A stretch of 32,981 nt of DNA from Bacillota bacterium (lineage in GTDB: Bacteria > Bacillota > UBA5301 > JAMCQP01): NCBI GenBank assembly GCA_023381695.1, contig JAMCQP010000099.1, positions 1 through 32,981 of the forward strand, written 5' to 3'. Each line of letters opens with the position of its first letter. The first letter of the stretch is position 1. The notes below the pieces were generated by a model that worked only from the letters and a program-made list of their open reading frames with translations, did no database searches and was not told where the DNA came from. Shown here piece after piece: positions 1-7,508 of this stretch. Both the position numbers and the translations under genes were made by a program.

Positions 1-3000
1 TGACCGGCGGCGCCCGGATCGGCGGCGGCGCCCAGGCTGTTGGCGGCGTCAGCGATCTCCTGATTGGTGGCGCAGGTAGCCCCCACGACGACCTCTACCC
101 CCACGCCGGATCCGTTTTCAACCGGGTCTTCCCGCCCGGCTTTTGGCCCGGCCAGATCCCGCAAAGCCAGGTAAATCCGCCGCAAAGCAGCCCGATCAGG
201 CGCCCGGGCGGTCAGAATACGACGGTTGAGTTCCACATCGCGCTCATTGAAAAGCAGATGGATCCTGGCCGGATGGTCGTCCCGCCCGGCCCGGCCGCTC
301 TGCTGGTTGAAGTCGGTGCTGTTGAAGGTCAGGTGGTAATGGACCACGTCACGGATATCCGGGACATCGATCCCCTCGCCGAAGGCGCTGGTGGCGACGA
401 TGACCTTCACGGCCCCGCTGCGGAAGAGATCCTCCAGCATGACCCGCTGGCCGTTATCCAGCCCGGCGTGGTAGAAGGCGATCTCATCCTTGCGGTCCAG
501 GTTTTCCCGTCGGAGAAGCCGGGCCAGCTCGATGGATTGCTCCCGGCTGTTCACGTAAATAATGGCCTTTTCCCCGGACGCGACGATCTTTCGCAGCACA
601 TCCAGCTTCCGGCGCTCGGAGGTGGACCGGCCATCCACGATGGAAAGGTTTCTCCGGACCGAAGGATCCACCACCACCCTGGTGATCCGCAGCATCTGGT
701 TGATCTCCCCGGCGGCTTCGCGGCCGGCGGTGGCGGTCACGGCCAGAATGAGAGGGTGGCCCAGCCTGGCGGAAAGCCTGTCCAACCGCTGATAAGCCCC
801 GCGACTGGAGTTGACGCGGCCGATGTGGTGGCTCTCGTCCACCACAAAAAAGCCCAGCCGGCCCGTCAGATCCGGATGGCCCACCAGATGAGCCTCGGCA
901 AATTCCGGGGTGGCCAGGATGATGTCCGCCTCACCCGCGGCCAGGGCGGCCGCCAGGTCTTCCCTTTCCCTGGCCCGCAGCGAGCCGGTCGCCTTGTAGA
1001 CCCGGATCCCGAGCGGTTTCAGGCGGCGGCGCATCGCCTCGTACTGGTCATTTACCAGAGCCCGCAGCGGGTAGATGATCAGCGTGGCCATCCGCTCGCG
1101 CAGGGCTTTCCAGGCCGCCACGGTCTGAAAGATCGCCGACTTGCCGCGGCCGGTGCCCAGGATGGCCAGGGTGTTTTCACCCGCCAGGAGAGCCTCGATC
1201 GCCTCCAATTGCTTGGGGCGATAAGGATGTTCACCCAGGAGGCATTGCCGGATGGCTTCGCGCACCGCCTCGTCCCCCAGACGGGAAAGCTCCCCCCGCC
1301 GTTGCCGGGTGGCCTGATGCTCGATCATTTCCTCGACGGAAACCTCGCGCTGGATAAAGATGTTCAGGCCGTAGGCCCGGTCGCCGCCACCGGTCACCAA
1401 AGCGACCCGGGCCTGGTAGTCCATGCCCCGGTCCATCACGGCGGCCAGGTGCCGCGCCAGATCCGCCTTGAGATATCCTATGGTGGCCCCCCCCGGTTCA
1501 AGCACCTTCACTGCGTTGGGATCATAAATATTCTCCGGTTCCCGGATCAGAAAAAGGGGCTGAGCAGGCGAGATCCTGCGGATCTCTTCTTGCCGTCCCC
1601 CAAAAGTGACCCCGGCCAATTTGGTGTAAAATTCATCCGCGTCCAGAATGTCCTTGTAAGGATCCTCCGCCCGGCCGCCGACCGCCTCGCGAAACAGGGC
1701 GTCGATCCGGGAGAGCCCGGCTTCGTTCAATTTGAGATCCTTCAATACCAGCTGCGGCAATTTCTTGCCGTTCCACTCGTTAAGTTCCAGGGTGAAGGCC
1801 AGATCCACCGCGCCGAAATGGTTCGACAACAGTTCCGTGTAACCGGCCATGTTGAAGCCGATGCCGTCAATCTCCATCCCGGTGTGCTGATCCCGCGCCC
1901 GCAACTTCAGGTGCGCGCCGCCTGAGCCCACCACCCGGGACTCGGACGGCAGTACCCCGCTTGCAGCCAGAACCGGCGCCGGATTCTCCGGGCCATATGG
2001 GGCAAGGAGAGCCAGTTGCTCCGCCAGATCGCCGGTCGCTTCCGGCAGGTCCACCAGGGCATCGATCACCAGCTCCGGTTGCAGGTCCTCCCAGGAGATC
2101 AGGCGGTCGGCGACCAGGTTGATCTGTTTCCGGAAGGCATCAATCTGGCCGGCCTTCAGCGCCAGGCCCGCCGCCTGGGCGTGCCCTCCGAACTTCTCCA
2201 GAAGCCCGCCGCATCCCGCAAGAGCGGCATACAGGTCGAATCCGGGCGCACTTCTCCCGGATCCGTGGGCCTGATCGCCCTCGACTGTCAATAGAATGGA
2301 TGGCCGGTTATAAGCTTCCGTGATCTTGGAAGCCACAATGCCGATTACCCCGCTATGCCAGCCTTCCCCCGCCAGGACGATGACCTTTTGGGAGGCAAGG
2401 TCCACCTGCTCTTCCAGCTTTGCCAGGGCTTCTTCCTTGATGCGCTCCTCAAGGGTCTGGCGGGCTCGATTTTCGCCGTCCAGGAGCCGCGCCAATTCCA
2501 GAGCCTCGGCGTCCGTGGCCGATGCCAGAAGCCGCACGCCCAGCCGGGGATCGCCCAGCCTGCCGGCCGCGTTGATCCTGGGAGCGAGCGCAAAACCCAC
2601 ATGCCCGGTGGCCAGTTCCTTCCCCTGCAGCCCCGTCACCTGCAACAGAGCCCGCAGGCCGGGGTTTTCCGTCCGGCCGAGAGCGGGGAGGCCGTATTTG
2701 ACGATGATCCGGTTTTCACCGGCCAGAGGCACCACATCGGCAATGGTGCCGAGGCAAACTATGTCGAGGAAATCCAGGGCGCCGTCGCCCAGCAGGGCCT
2801 GGGAAAGCTTGAACGCCACCCCGACCCCGGCCAGCCCCGGCGATGGGTAGGAAGAATCGCGAAGATGGGGGTTGACCACGGCCGCCGCTTCCGGGAGAAC
2901 CGCCGGAGGCTGGTGGTGATCGGTGATGATTACTTCCATCCCCAGCCCGGCGGCATAGGCCGCCTCTTCCACCGCCGTTATGCCGCAGTCCACGGTCGCC

Positions 3001-3422
3001 ACGAGCTGGAAACCGCCGGCGGAGGCCCTTGCCAGGGCCTCCCTGTTCACCCCGTAACCCTCCTCGAGGCGGTTGGGGATGTAATAGTCCGCTTCCGCCC
3101 CCAGGCGGCGCAGAACGGTCAGAAGGAGATAGGTGCTGGTGATTCCGTCCACATCATAATCGCCGTAGACCAGAATCTTTTCCCGGGCGGCGATGGCCTG
3201 CTGGATCCGCTGGACGGCGGCCGCCATGCCGGGAAGCAGAAAGGGATCGTGCAAACTTGGCAACCCCGCCTCCAGAAAGGCTCTGGCTTTCTCCGGCGTG
3301 CCAATCCCCCGGTTGGCCAGCACCCGGGCTACAATGGGGGAAAGGCCCAGTTCGGAGCAGAATTTCTCCACCAGAGCCGGGTCGGGTTCACGGACTTTCC
3401 ATTTGCGGGAGTTTGCAGGCAT
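1..3422 (-). CDS. recJ: RecJ exonuclease fused to HIRAN domain and RecQ-like helicase (3' end cut by window edge)
   Basis: The minus strand is open from an ATG at 3422 to the window edge, giving 1140 codons without a stop, so the C-terminus is missing. GGAGG lies 6 nt before the ATG. Residues 1-560 are RecJ, the 5'-3' single-strand DNA exonuclease: DHH-family motif GDYDVDG (87-93), TDHH (167-170), and the DHHA1 signature GGHAQAAG (412-419). Residues about 597-690 look like a HIRAN DNA-binding domain (REPENIYDPNAV, 627-638; IGYL, 648-651). From about 730 follows a superfamily 2 helicase of RecQ type: YRPKQLEAI (734), Walker A GTGRGKS (756-762), DESHH (862-866), TATAG (896-900), ATSAFGEGIDIP (1010-1021) and QSGRAGRDD (1041-1049). 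The tail beyond 1100 may begin a winged helix. Ordinary RecJ ends near 570-800 residues, so the helicase is an extra module. It probably resects and unwinds DNA in repair. RecJ identity is firm; the combined activity is inferred. Confidence 0.93.
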   Translation of the reverse strand, partial: MPANSRKWKVREPDPALVEKFCSELGLSPIVARVLANRGIGTPEKARAFLEAGLPSLHDPFLLPGMAAAVQRIQQAIAAREKILVYGDYDVDGITSTYLLLTVLRRLGAEADYYIPNRLEEGYGVNREALARASAGGFQLVATVDCGITAVEEAAYAAGLGMEVIITDHHQPPAVLPEAAAVVNPHLRDSSYPSPGLAGVGVAFKLSQALLGDGALDFLDIVCLGTIADVVPLAGENRIIVKYGLPALGRTENPGLRALLQVTGLQGKELATGHVGFALAPRINAAGRLGDPRLGVRLLASATDAEALELARLLDGENRARQTLEERIKEEALAKLEEQVDLASQKVIVLAGEGWHSGVIGIVASKITEAYNRPSILLTVEGDQAHGSGRSAPGFDLYAALAGCGGLLEKFGGHAQAAGLALKAGQIDAFRKQINLVADRLISWEDLQPELVIDALVDLPEATGDLAEQLALLAPYGPENPAPVLAASGVLPSESRVVGSGGAHLKLRARDQHTGMEIDGIGFNMAGYTELLSNHFGAVDLAFTLELNEWNGKKLPQLVLKDLKLNEAGLSRIDALFREAVGGRAEDPYKDILDADEFYTKLAGVTFGGRQEEIRRISPAQPLFLIREPENIYDPNAVKVLEPGGATIGYLKADLARHLAAVMDRGMDYQARVALVTGGGDRAYGLNIFIQREVSVEEMIEHQATRQRRGELSRLGDEAVREAIRQCLLGEHPYRPKQLEAIEALLAGENTLAILGTGRGKSAIFQTVAAWKALRERMATLIIYPLRALVNDQYEAMRRRLKPLGIRVYKATGSLRAREREDLAAALAAGEADIILATPEFAEAHLVGHPDLTGRLGFFVVDESHHIGRVNSSRGAYQRLDRLSARLGHPLILAVTATAGREAAGEINQMLRITRVVVDPSVRRNLSIVDGRSTSERRKLDVLRKIVASGEKAIIYVNSREQSIELARLLRRENLDRKDEIAFYHAGLDNGQRVMLEDLFRSGAVKVIVATSAFGEGIDVPDIRDVVHYHLTFNSTDFNQQSGRAGRDDHPARIHLLFNERDVELNRRILTARAPDRAALRRIYLALRDLAGPKAGREDPVENGSGVGVEVVVGATCATNQEIADAANSLGAAADPGAAG

Positions 3423-3428
3423 CTTCTT

Positions 3429-3453
3429 CCTCCAGAGGAAACTTCCTCGGAGG
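3429..3453 (-). promoter_or_regulatory. Hairpin that buries the recJ ribosome binding site
   Basis: Read on the minus strand, CCTCC-GAGGAA pairs with TTCCTC-T-GGAGG across a 2-nt GT loop, an 11-bp stem with one bulged T. The 3' arm GGAGG is the Shine-Dalgarno sequence of the recJ-type gene, 6 nt before its ATG. Folding would hide the site. Whether it regulates translation or is opened by ribosomes finishing the upstream cytochrome gene is inference. Confidence 0.5.
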
Positions 3454-3489
3454 TAAATTCCACGCGCTGGATAGGGAATCCTGCCAACC

Positions 3490-5049
3490 TCAATCCATGA
3501 AAAGCATCAGCCGCAACCCGACGAGCACCGCCAGGATCAGAGCGATCACCAGTTGCTCCACCAGGCTTGAGATTCCGTAGTTGTATCCGGCCAGCATCGT
3601 CACCATGGAAAGAACAAAGTAGATCGCGGTAAAGATCAGAGCCACATTCAAGATCCAGGCCAGCCAGCCCCGCCTGGTTCTCCCGACGGCTACTTTACCC
3701 GCCTCTCCTCCCGACAAATCCACCGGAATGGAGAGGCCACCAATCCCCGTCGCCGCCTTTGCGGCCGGTGAGGAATAACTCAGCTTCCTGGCGTAGGTCA
3801 CGGCGGCAATCGCCAACAGGATCGCCGCCATCCAGAGCAAAAAGGCATGCTGTTTGCGGCTGCGGCCCACCGCCTCATTACCCGCCTGCTTCACCGCCCT
3901 GGCGGTGGCCAGCGCCGGTTGGATCAGATCCTGCACTTTTTTGTCCGATACCGCGTGCTGAAGCGCCCGGGCTTCCACCAGCGCCGTGTTGTTGGCCACC
4001 AGCCTGGCTCGCTCTTCCGGCAGGCTGATGTTGGCATTTTCCGCCTTATCCAGCGCCTCGCCGGCCTGGGTGTTCAAACTCACCAGCGCCTGAAGCTCCC
4101 GAGCAATCCCCCGCGCCTCCTGTCCGGCCACCGAGTTGGCCGCGTGGCAGCTCTGGCATCCTCCCTGTCCATCGCTTTCCAACAGCAGATCCGATGGTTT
4201 TTTAATATCATGATTTTCGTGGCAAGCGATGCACTTCAAGGCGCCCCTGGCGGCAGCCAGCCGGTGGGCGCCCTGGTTGAAGTATTCCTGGGTCTGAGCA
4301 TGGCACTGGCCGCAGACGTTGGCCACCTCGGCCACTCCCGGGGGAGCGGCCCCGTGGGTGCCATGGCAGTCGGCGCAATTCGGCGCGCCGGCGTCCCCCG
4401 CCTCCAGGAGCCTCTGGCCGTGGACACTGCCCAGATACTTTTCATACTGATCGCTCTTGCGCCCGTACCTGGCCATCAGGGTGGCGTTACCATGGCACCT
4501 GGCGCAGGTCTTTGGCACGTTGGTCCTGTACACGCTGGATGAAGGATCGGTTTTGGCCTTGATATCGTGCGTGCCGTGGCAACTGGTGCAGACCGCCACA
4601 TTGGCGTCCTGTTTCTCCGCCAGCCGGCGCCCGTGCACACTGACCTGGTACTGGGCGAATTGATCGGTGGGAATGCCGTATTGCCGCATCAATTTGGGAT
4701 CCGCGTGGCAGCGCGCGCAAAAGGCCGGTATCTCCTGGTGGCCCGGTTTGCCGCGGAACCCCGCTGCCTGGGACATGGCCTCCCCCATGTCGGCGGCCGC
4801 CGGATTGCCGCCATGGCAACCGGAACAGGCGACCCCTTTGGCGCCGTGAATGCTCTCTTTCCATTCGCCCACCAGCCGGCTGTTCTCGCCGCCCAGGGCG
4901 TTGTGGCAATCCACGCAGGTGTTGGGAGCGGCCGAAACGCCGGCGGCACCCGCGGGACCGGCGGCGCCGGCAGCCTCCGGAGCAATCACCCCGAAAAACA
5001 AGACCAGGGTTAAAGTTACTGCGGCAAGAAACGTCTCCCTCACGCCCAT
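3490..5049 (-). CDS. Membrane-anchored nonaheme cytochrome c of a b6-type quinol oxidase complex
   Basis: The 519-residue product has an N-terminal signal/anchor (about residues 5-30) and nine CxxCH heme c sites, at 45, 75, 111, 154, 182, 225, 246, 273 and 298. After the heme domain comes a helical stretch (about 310-395), a transmembrane helix near 400-420 and two more near the C-terminus. Heme attachment implies an extracytoplasmic position. The gene starts 12 nt after the subunit IV gene and ends the Rieske-cytochrome b-subunit IV series, so it probably takes the place of cytochrome c1/f and carries electrons from the quinol oxidase outward. The ATG at 5049 is preferred because AGGGGG lies 8 nt before it; an in-frame GTG at 5058 is too close. 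Multiheme cytochrome is certain; its partner and electron acceptor are inferred. It belongs loosely to the NapC/NrfB/doubled-CXXCH type families, but I cannot place it in a named one. Confidence 0.9.
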   Translation of the reverse strand: MGVRETFLAAVTLTLVLFFGVIAPEAAGAAGPAGAAGVSAAPNTCVDCHNALGGENSRLVGEWKESIHGAKGVACSGCHGGNPAAADMGEAMSQAAGFRGKPGHQEIPAFCARCHADPKLMRQYGIPTDQFAQYQVSVHGRRLAEKQDANVAVCTSCHGTHDIKAKTDPSSSVYRTNVPKTCARCHGNATLMARYGRKSDQYEKYLGSVHGQRLLEAGDAGAPNCADCHGTHGAAPPGVAEVANVCGQCHAQTQEYFNQGAHRLAAARGALKCIACHENHDIKKPSDLLLESDGQGGCQSCHAANSVAGQEARGIARELQALVSLNTQAGEALDKAENANISLPEERARLVANNTALVEARALQHAVSDKKVQDLIQPALATARAVKQAGNEAVGRSRKQHAFLLWMAAILLAIAAVTYARKLSYSSPAAKAATGIGGLSIPVDLSGGEAGKVAVGRTRRGWLAWILNVALIFTAIYFVLSMVTMLAGYNYGISSLVEQLVIALILAVLVGLRLMLFMD

Positions 5050-5061
5050 CTTCGCCACCCC

Positions 5062-5532
5062 CTACGAAATCATTCCCCAGGCTGTAAAACCGGCCAGTGC
5101 AACGGCTGCCACTATCCCCAGGACAGTCACTGCTCTTCTACGCCGAGGGTTTTTTTCAGGGTTTCTGTCAATAAAAGGCCACAGAGCAAGCACCACTATG
5201 GCTGTTCCCGCACCGAAAATGGCGGTCGCCCGGGGCACCAGCTTGAGAATCTGATATAACGCCAGGAAATACCACTCCGGCTTGATGTGCTCCGGCGTGT
5301 TCAAAGGATCCGCCTTTCCTTCCAGCCCGAATGGAAAGAAGGCCACCAGGATCAAGACGACGCTGAAAACCAGGTAGATCACGGCCAGCTCCGCTAAAAG
5401 ATGATCTGGAAAGAACGGCACTCCTTCTTCCTGCGCAACTGGTTGCTTTAAACCCACCCGCGCCGGGATTCCCATGGCCGGATTTTCCAGGGCCGGATTC
5501 GCAGCGTTTAACTCTCCTTGCACCTTATCCAC
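5062..5532 (-). CDS. Cytochrome b/b6 subunit IV (PetD-like)
   Basis: This 156-residue protein matches subunit IV of cytochrome b6f-type complexes, the C-terminal half of a split cytochrome b. The PEWYFLALYQILK segment (quinol-oxidation site region, PEW motif) is diagnostic. The preceding FPDHLLAELAVIYLVFSVVLIL segment is the first membrane helix; two more follow (ATAIFGAGTAIVVLALW and AVTVLGIVAAVALAGFTAW), giving three helices, as in PetD. The start is uncertain: a GTG at 5532 has AGGGGG 8 nt upstream, whereas a GTG at 5541 directly abuts the G-run, so 5532 is chosen. It sits between the cytochrome b6-type gene (53 nt upstream) and the nonaheme cytochrome (12 nt downstream), consistent with one transcript. 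Confidence 0.9.
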   Translation of the reverse strand: MDKVQGELNAANPALENPAMGIPARVGLKQPVAQEEGVPFFPDHLLAELAVIYLVFSVVLILVAFFPFGLEGKADPLNTPEHIKPEWYFLALYQILKLVPRATAIFGAGTAIVVLALWPFIDRNPEKNPRRRRAVTVLGIVAAVALAGFTAWGMIS

Positions 5533-5584
5533 TTCTTGCACCCCCTGGGTTCCGATTTACCGCATTTATTTTACCGTATCCCCT

Positions 5585-6340
5585 TTACAGCGGCCCGGAG
5601 ATCCCCTGGCGGCGCACCATAAAGAAATGGGCCGCCAAAAAGATCACGATCACCGCCGGCAAAATAATCACATGGCCGCTGTAAAACCTGGCTAAAGTGG
5701 CGCCGGTGACCTCTGCTCCACCTCGAAGGATCAGCAACAAGTATTGGCCGACAAACGGCACCGCCCCCGCCATCTCGGTTCCGACGGTGGTCGCCCAGAA
5801 AGCCCGCTGATCCCAGGGAAGCAGGTAGCCGGTAAACCCGAAACCAAGGGTTAAAACCAGAAGCAGTACGCCGGTCAGCCAGTTCAACTCCCGGGGCGGC
5901 CGGTAAGCCCGCATAAAGAAGACTCTTCCCATGTGGATCAGCACGGAGAAGATCATCAAGTTGGCCGCCCACTGGTGAATCCCCCGGACCAACCAGCCGA
6001 AGGTGACGTTGTTCATGATGTGGCGCACGCTTTCATAGGCGACTTCCGGTGTGGGGCGATAGTAGAGGGTCAGCAATATCCCGCTGATCACCTGCGTGGT
6101 AAAGAGGGAAAAGGTGATGCCGCCGAAACAGAACAACCAGTTTACATGCTTGGGCACCGGCTTTTTCAGGGCCTTGGCCAGCGCCTCGCGAAAATCCAGG
6201 CGCCGGTCAAGTTCGCCATACAGGAGGCCGGTAAATGAAAAGACCCACCCGAAAAGTTCCTTGACATCAATCCGCGCATCCAGCCACCGCAAAACCTTTT
6301 CGACTTTCCCGGCAGGTCCCTGGGGCGTCGGTTGGGACAA
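5585..6340 (-). CDS. Cytochrome b6-type subunit, N-terminal half of split cytochrome b
   Basis: The 251-residue membrane protein carries the two heme b pairs: H122/H136 in GIHQWAANLMIFSVLIH and H223/H238 in SGHVIILPAVIVIFLAAH. The second pair is separated by 14 residues, the spacing typical of cytochrome b6 rather than bc1 cytochrome b. C71 in CFGGIT corresponds to the cysteine that binds the extra heme c covalently in b6 and Bacillus QcrB. With subunit IV it makes the quinol-oxidising core. The N-terminus (about 55 residues before the first helix) is amphipathic as in Firmicute QcrB. The start is a TTG at 6340, directly after the Rieske stop codon (6342-6344), with GGGAGG inside the end of the Rieske gene; upstream in-frame codons lie within the Rieske gene. 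The very short spacing suggests translational coupling to it. Confidence 0.92.
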   Translation of the reverse strand: MSQPTPQGPAGKVEKVLRWLDARIDVKELFGWVFSFTGLLYGELDRRLDFREALAKALKKPVPKHVNWLFCFGGITFSLFTTQVISGILLTLYYRPTPEVAYESVRHIMNNVTFGWLVRGIHQWAANLMIFSVLIHMGRVFFMRAYRPPRELNWLTGVLLLVLTLGFGFTGYLLPWDQRAFWATTVGTEMAGAVPFVGQYLLLILRGGAEVTGATLARFYSGHVIILPAVIVIFLAAHFFMVRRQGISGPL

Positions 6341-6341
6341 T

Positions 6342-6845
6342 TCAAGCACCTCCCACGTAAATCTTGCCGGCGGCGACTTCCACCGCCAATTGCTCCAGCG
6401 GCCGGGGCGGGGGTCCGGACACCACCCGCCCATTGGTGTCGAAGATCCCGGCATGGCAGGGGCAGGCAAAGATCTGCTCGGACTCTTTCCACTTCACGAT
6501 ACAGCCGAGATGGGTACATTTAGCAGAAAATGCCTTTATCCCGGACGAAACATTGATTACCACATAGGGGGCGTTATTGTACAGGAAACTCCTGGCTTCG
6601 CCGGGGGGAAGCTCCGCCAGCGAAGCCACCTCCTCCTTTTGGGCTTGCGATCGGAAGCCAAGTTTCGGCGGGATGACATAGCGCACAAAACTGGCCAGCC
6701 CTCCCACCGCCGAAAAGAGAAGGCCCAACCCGATCAATAAATCCAGCAAGAACTCTTTTCTGCTCAAACCCCGCCCGGTATCCACGGATTTTTCCGGAGG
6801 GGCCAGGCCGGGACGTGTCGACTCCTTAGGGCTGATCTCCGCCAT
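6342..6845 (-). CDS. Rieske iron-sulfur protein of the quinol oxidase complex
   Basis: This 167-residue protein has one N-terminal transmembrane segment (about residues 33-56, preceded by a twin-arginine-poor SRKEF stretch) and the Rieske [2Fe-2S] ligands CTHLGC (110-115) and CPCH (128-131), followed by the GxxxxGPPPRPL loop typical of b6f/bc proteins. It accepts electrons from menaquinol bound at the cytochrome b subunit. The ATG at 6845 follows a GGAGGTG ribosome site by 5 nt. It is the first gene of the four-gene complex cluster; 165 nt of non-coding DNA separate it from the terminator behind the lapA-like gene, so its promoter should lie there. Confidence 0.93.
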   Translation of the reverse strand: MAEISPKESTRPGLAPPEKSVDTGRGLSRKEFLLDLLIGLGLLFSAVGGLASFVRYVIPPKLGFRSQAQKEEVASLAELPPGEARSFLYNNAPYVVINVSSGIKAFSAKCTHLGCIVKWKESEQIFACPCHAGIFDTNGRVVSGPPPRPLEQLAVEVAAGKIYVGGA

Positions 6846-6927
6846 AAGAACACCTCCACTGGGAATAAGCTCAACTTCACCAGGCAAACACATACCTGAA
6901 AAACATCATCAGCTAATTATGACTATT

Positions 6928-6943
6928 CAACCCTGCAACCCTG
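6928..6943 (-). repeat. Perfect tandem 8-mer upstream of the Rieske gene
   Basis: On the minus strand CAGGGTTG occurs twice without a gap, about 85-100 nt before the Rieske start codon. It sits in the AT-rich stretch where the promoter of the quinol oxidase cluster should be. A TTGCAA (6978-6983) and a GATAAT (6953-6958) lie further upstream but 19 nt apart, so I do not assign a promoter with confidence. The repeat could be a regulator half-site pair; that is inference. Confidence 0.35.
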
Positions 6944-7010
6944 TTACCTCTTATCATTATCATCTGTTTGTTAGTTACTATTGCAATGTGTAGCAGGGGC
7001 AAAACACCTG

Positions 7011-7097
7011 AAAAAAAGACAAAAGACCCGTCGGCGTTCTGCACAACGGGTCCCTGCCGGGTCCCAAAAAGGCTTCTGCAGAATGCCAACGGGTCTT
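7011..7097 (-). terminator. Long-stem intrinsic terminator behind the lapA-like gene
   Basis: Two 21-nt arms (7023-7043 and 7077-7097) are complementary at 19 positions with the two others able to form G-U pairs on the minus-strand RNA; the loop is 33 nt. The stem is followed by TTTTGTCTTTTTTT on the minus strand. It begins 15 nt after the lapA-like stop codon and would end the phasin-ubiB-lapA transcript. Confidence 0.85.
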
Positions 7098-7112
7098 CCC
7101 AATCTTTGGCGC

Positions 7113-7496
7113 CTAAAGCGAGTTTTGCCGCTCCTCCCCGGGTTTTGCACCATTTGCCGCATGGTTGTCCGGCTTGCCGTCGCCCCGCAAGGTCGAAAGC
7201 TCCGCCTCCAGCCGGCTCTTTTCCCGGTTGGTCTCCCCGAGCAGTTCTTGCAGGCGGCTCACCTGCCCCTGGGCGCCATGCAATCTATATCCCAGCCGCA
7301 CCTGCTTGAAAAATCCCAGAAGCCCCACCACCAGCGTCCCTACTGCCGTGGAGGCCAAAATGACGATCACCAGCGTTGTCCTGAAATGCCAGACCAGAAA
7401 TTTGACCTCCACCGTCGCGGCGTTCTGGACCGCAAACAACGCGATCACCATGGCAAACGCCAGCGCCAGGATAAGCCGGATCTGCAGCTTGTCCAC
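7113..7496 (-). CDS. LapA-domain (DUF1049) small membrane protein
   Basis: The 127-residue product has two predicted membrane helices (about residues 7-26 and 42-62) with the LFAVQNAATVEVKFLVWHF segment between them, the signature of the LapA/DUF1049 family. The rest is a coiled-coil-like, charged tail (about 70-127). In Proteobacteria LapA helps control lipopolysaccharide assembly; in Firmicutes the family has no settled role, so no function is assigned. It starts 12 nt after the ubiB-like stop codon at a GTG that almost touches a run of seven G, an unusually tight ribosome-site spacing, so the true start could be slightly downstream. It is the last gene before a strong terminator. Confidence 0.8.
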   Translation of the reverse strand: MDKLQIRLILALAFAMVIALFAVQNAATVEVKFLVWHFRTTLVIVILASTAVGTLVVGLLGFFKQVRLGYRLHGAQGQVSRLQELLGETNREKSRLEAELSTLRGDGKPDNHAANGAKPGEERQNSL

Positions 7497-7508
7497 CCCC
7501 CCTGAATA

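Noticed and set aside
258..1925. Long plus-strand open frame of 555 codons, and similar ones at 2355-3500, 8157-9182, 10840-11808, 19098-20981 and 29501-30694
   Set aside because: Each lies opposite a clearly recognised minus-strand gene, has low-complexity proline/arginine/glycine-rich or histidine-rich translation with no domain, and is explained by the high GC content.
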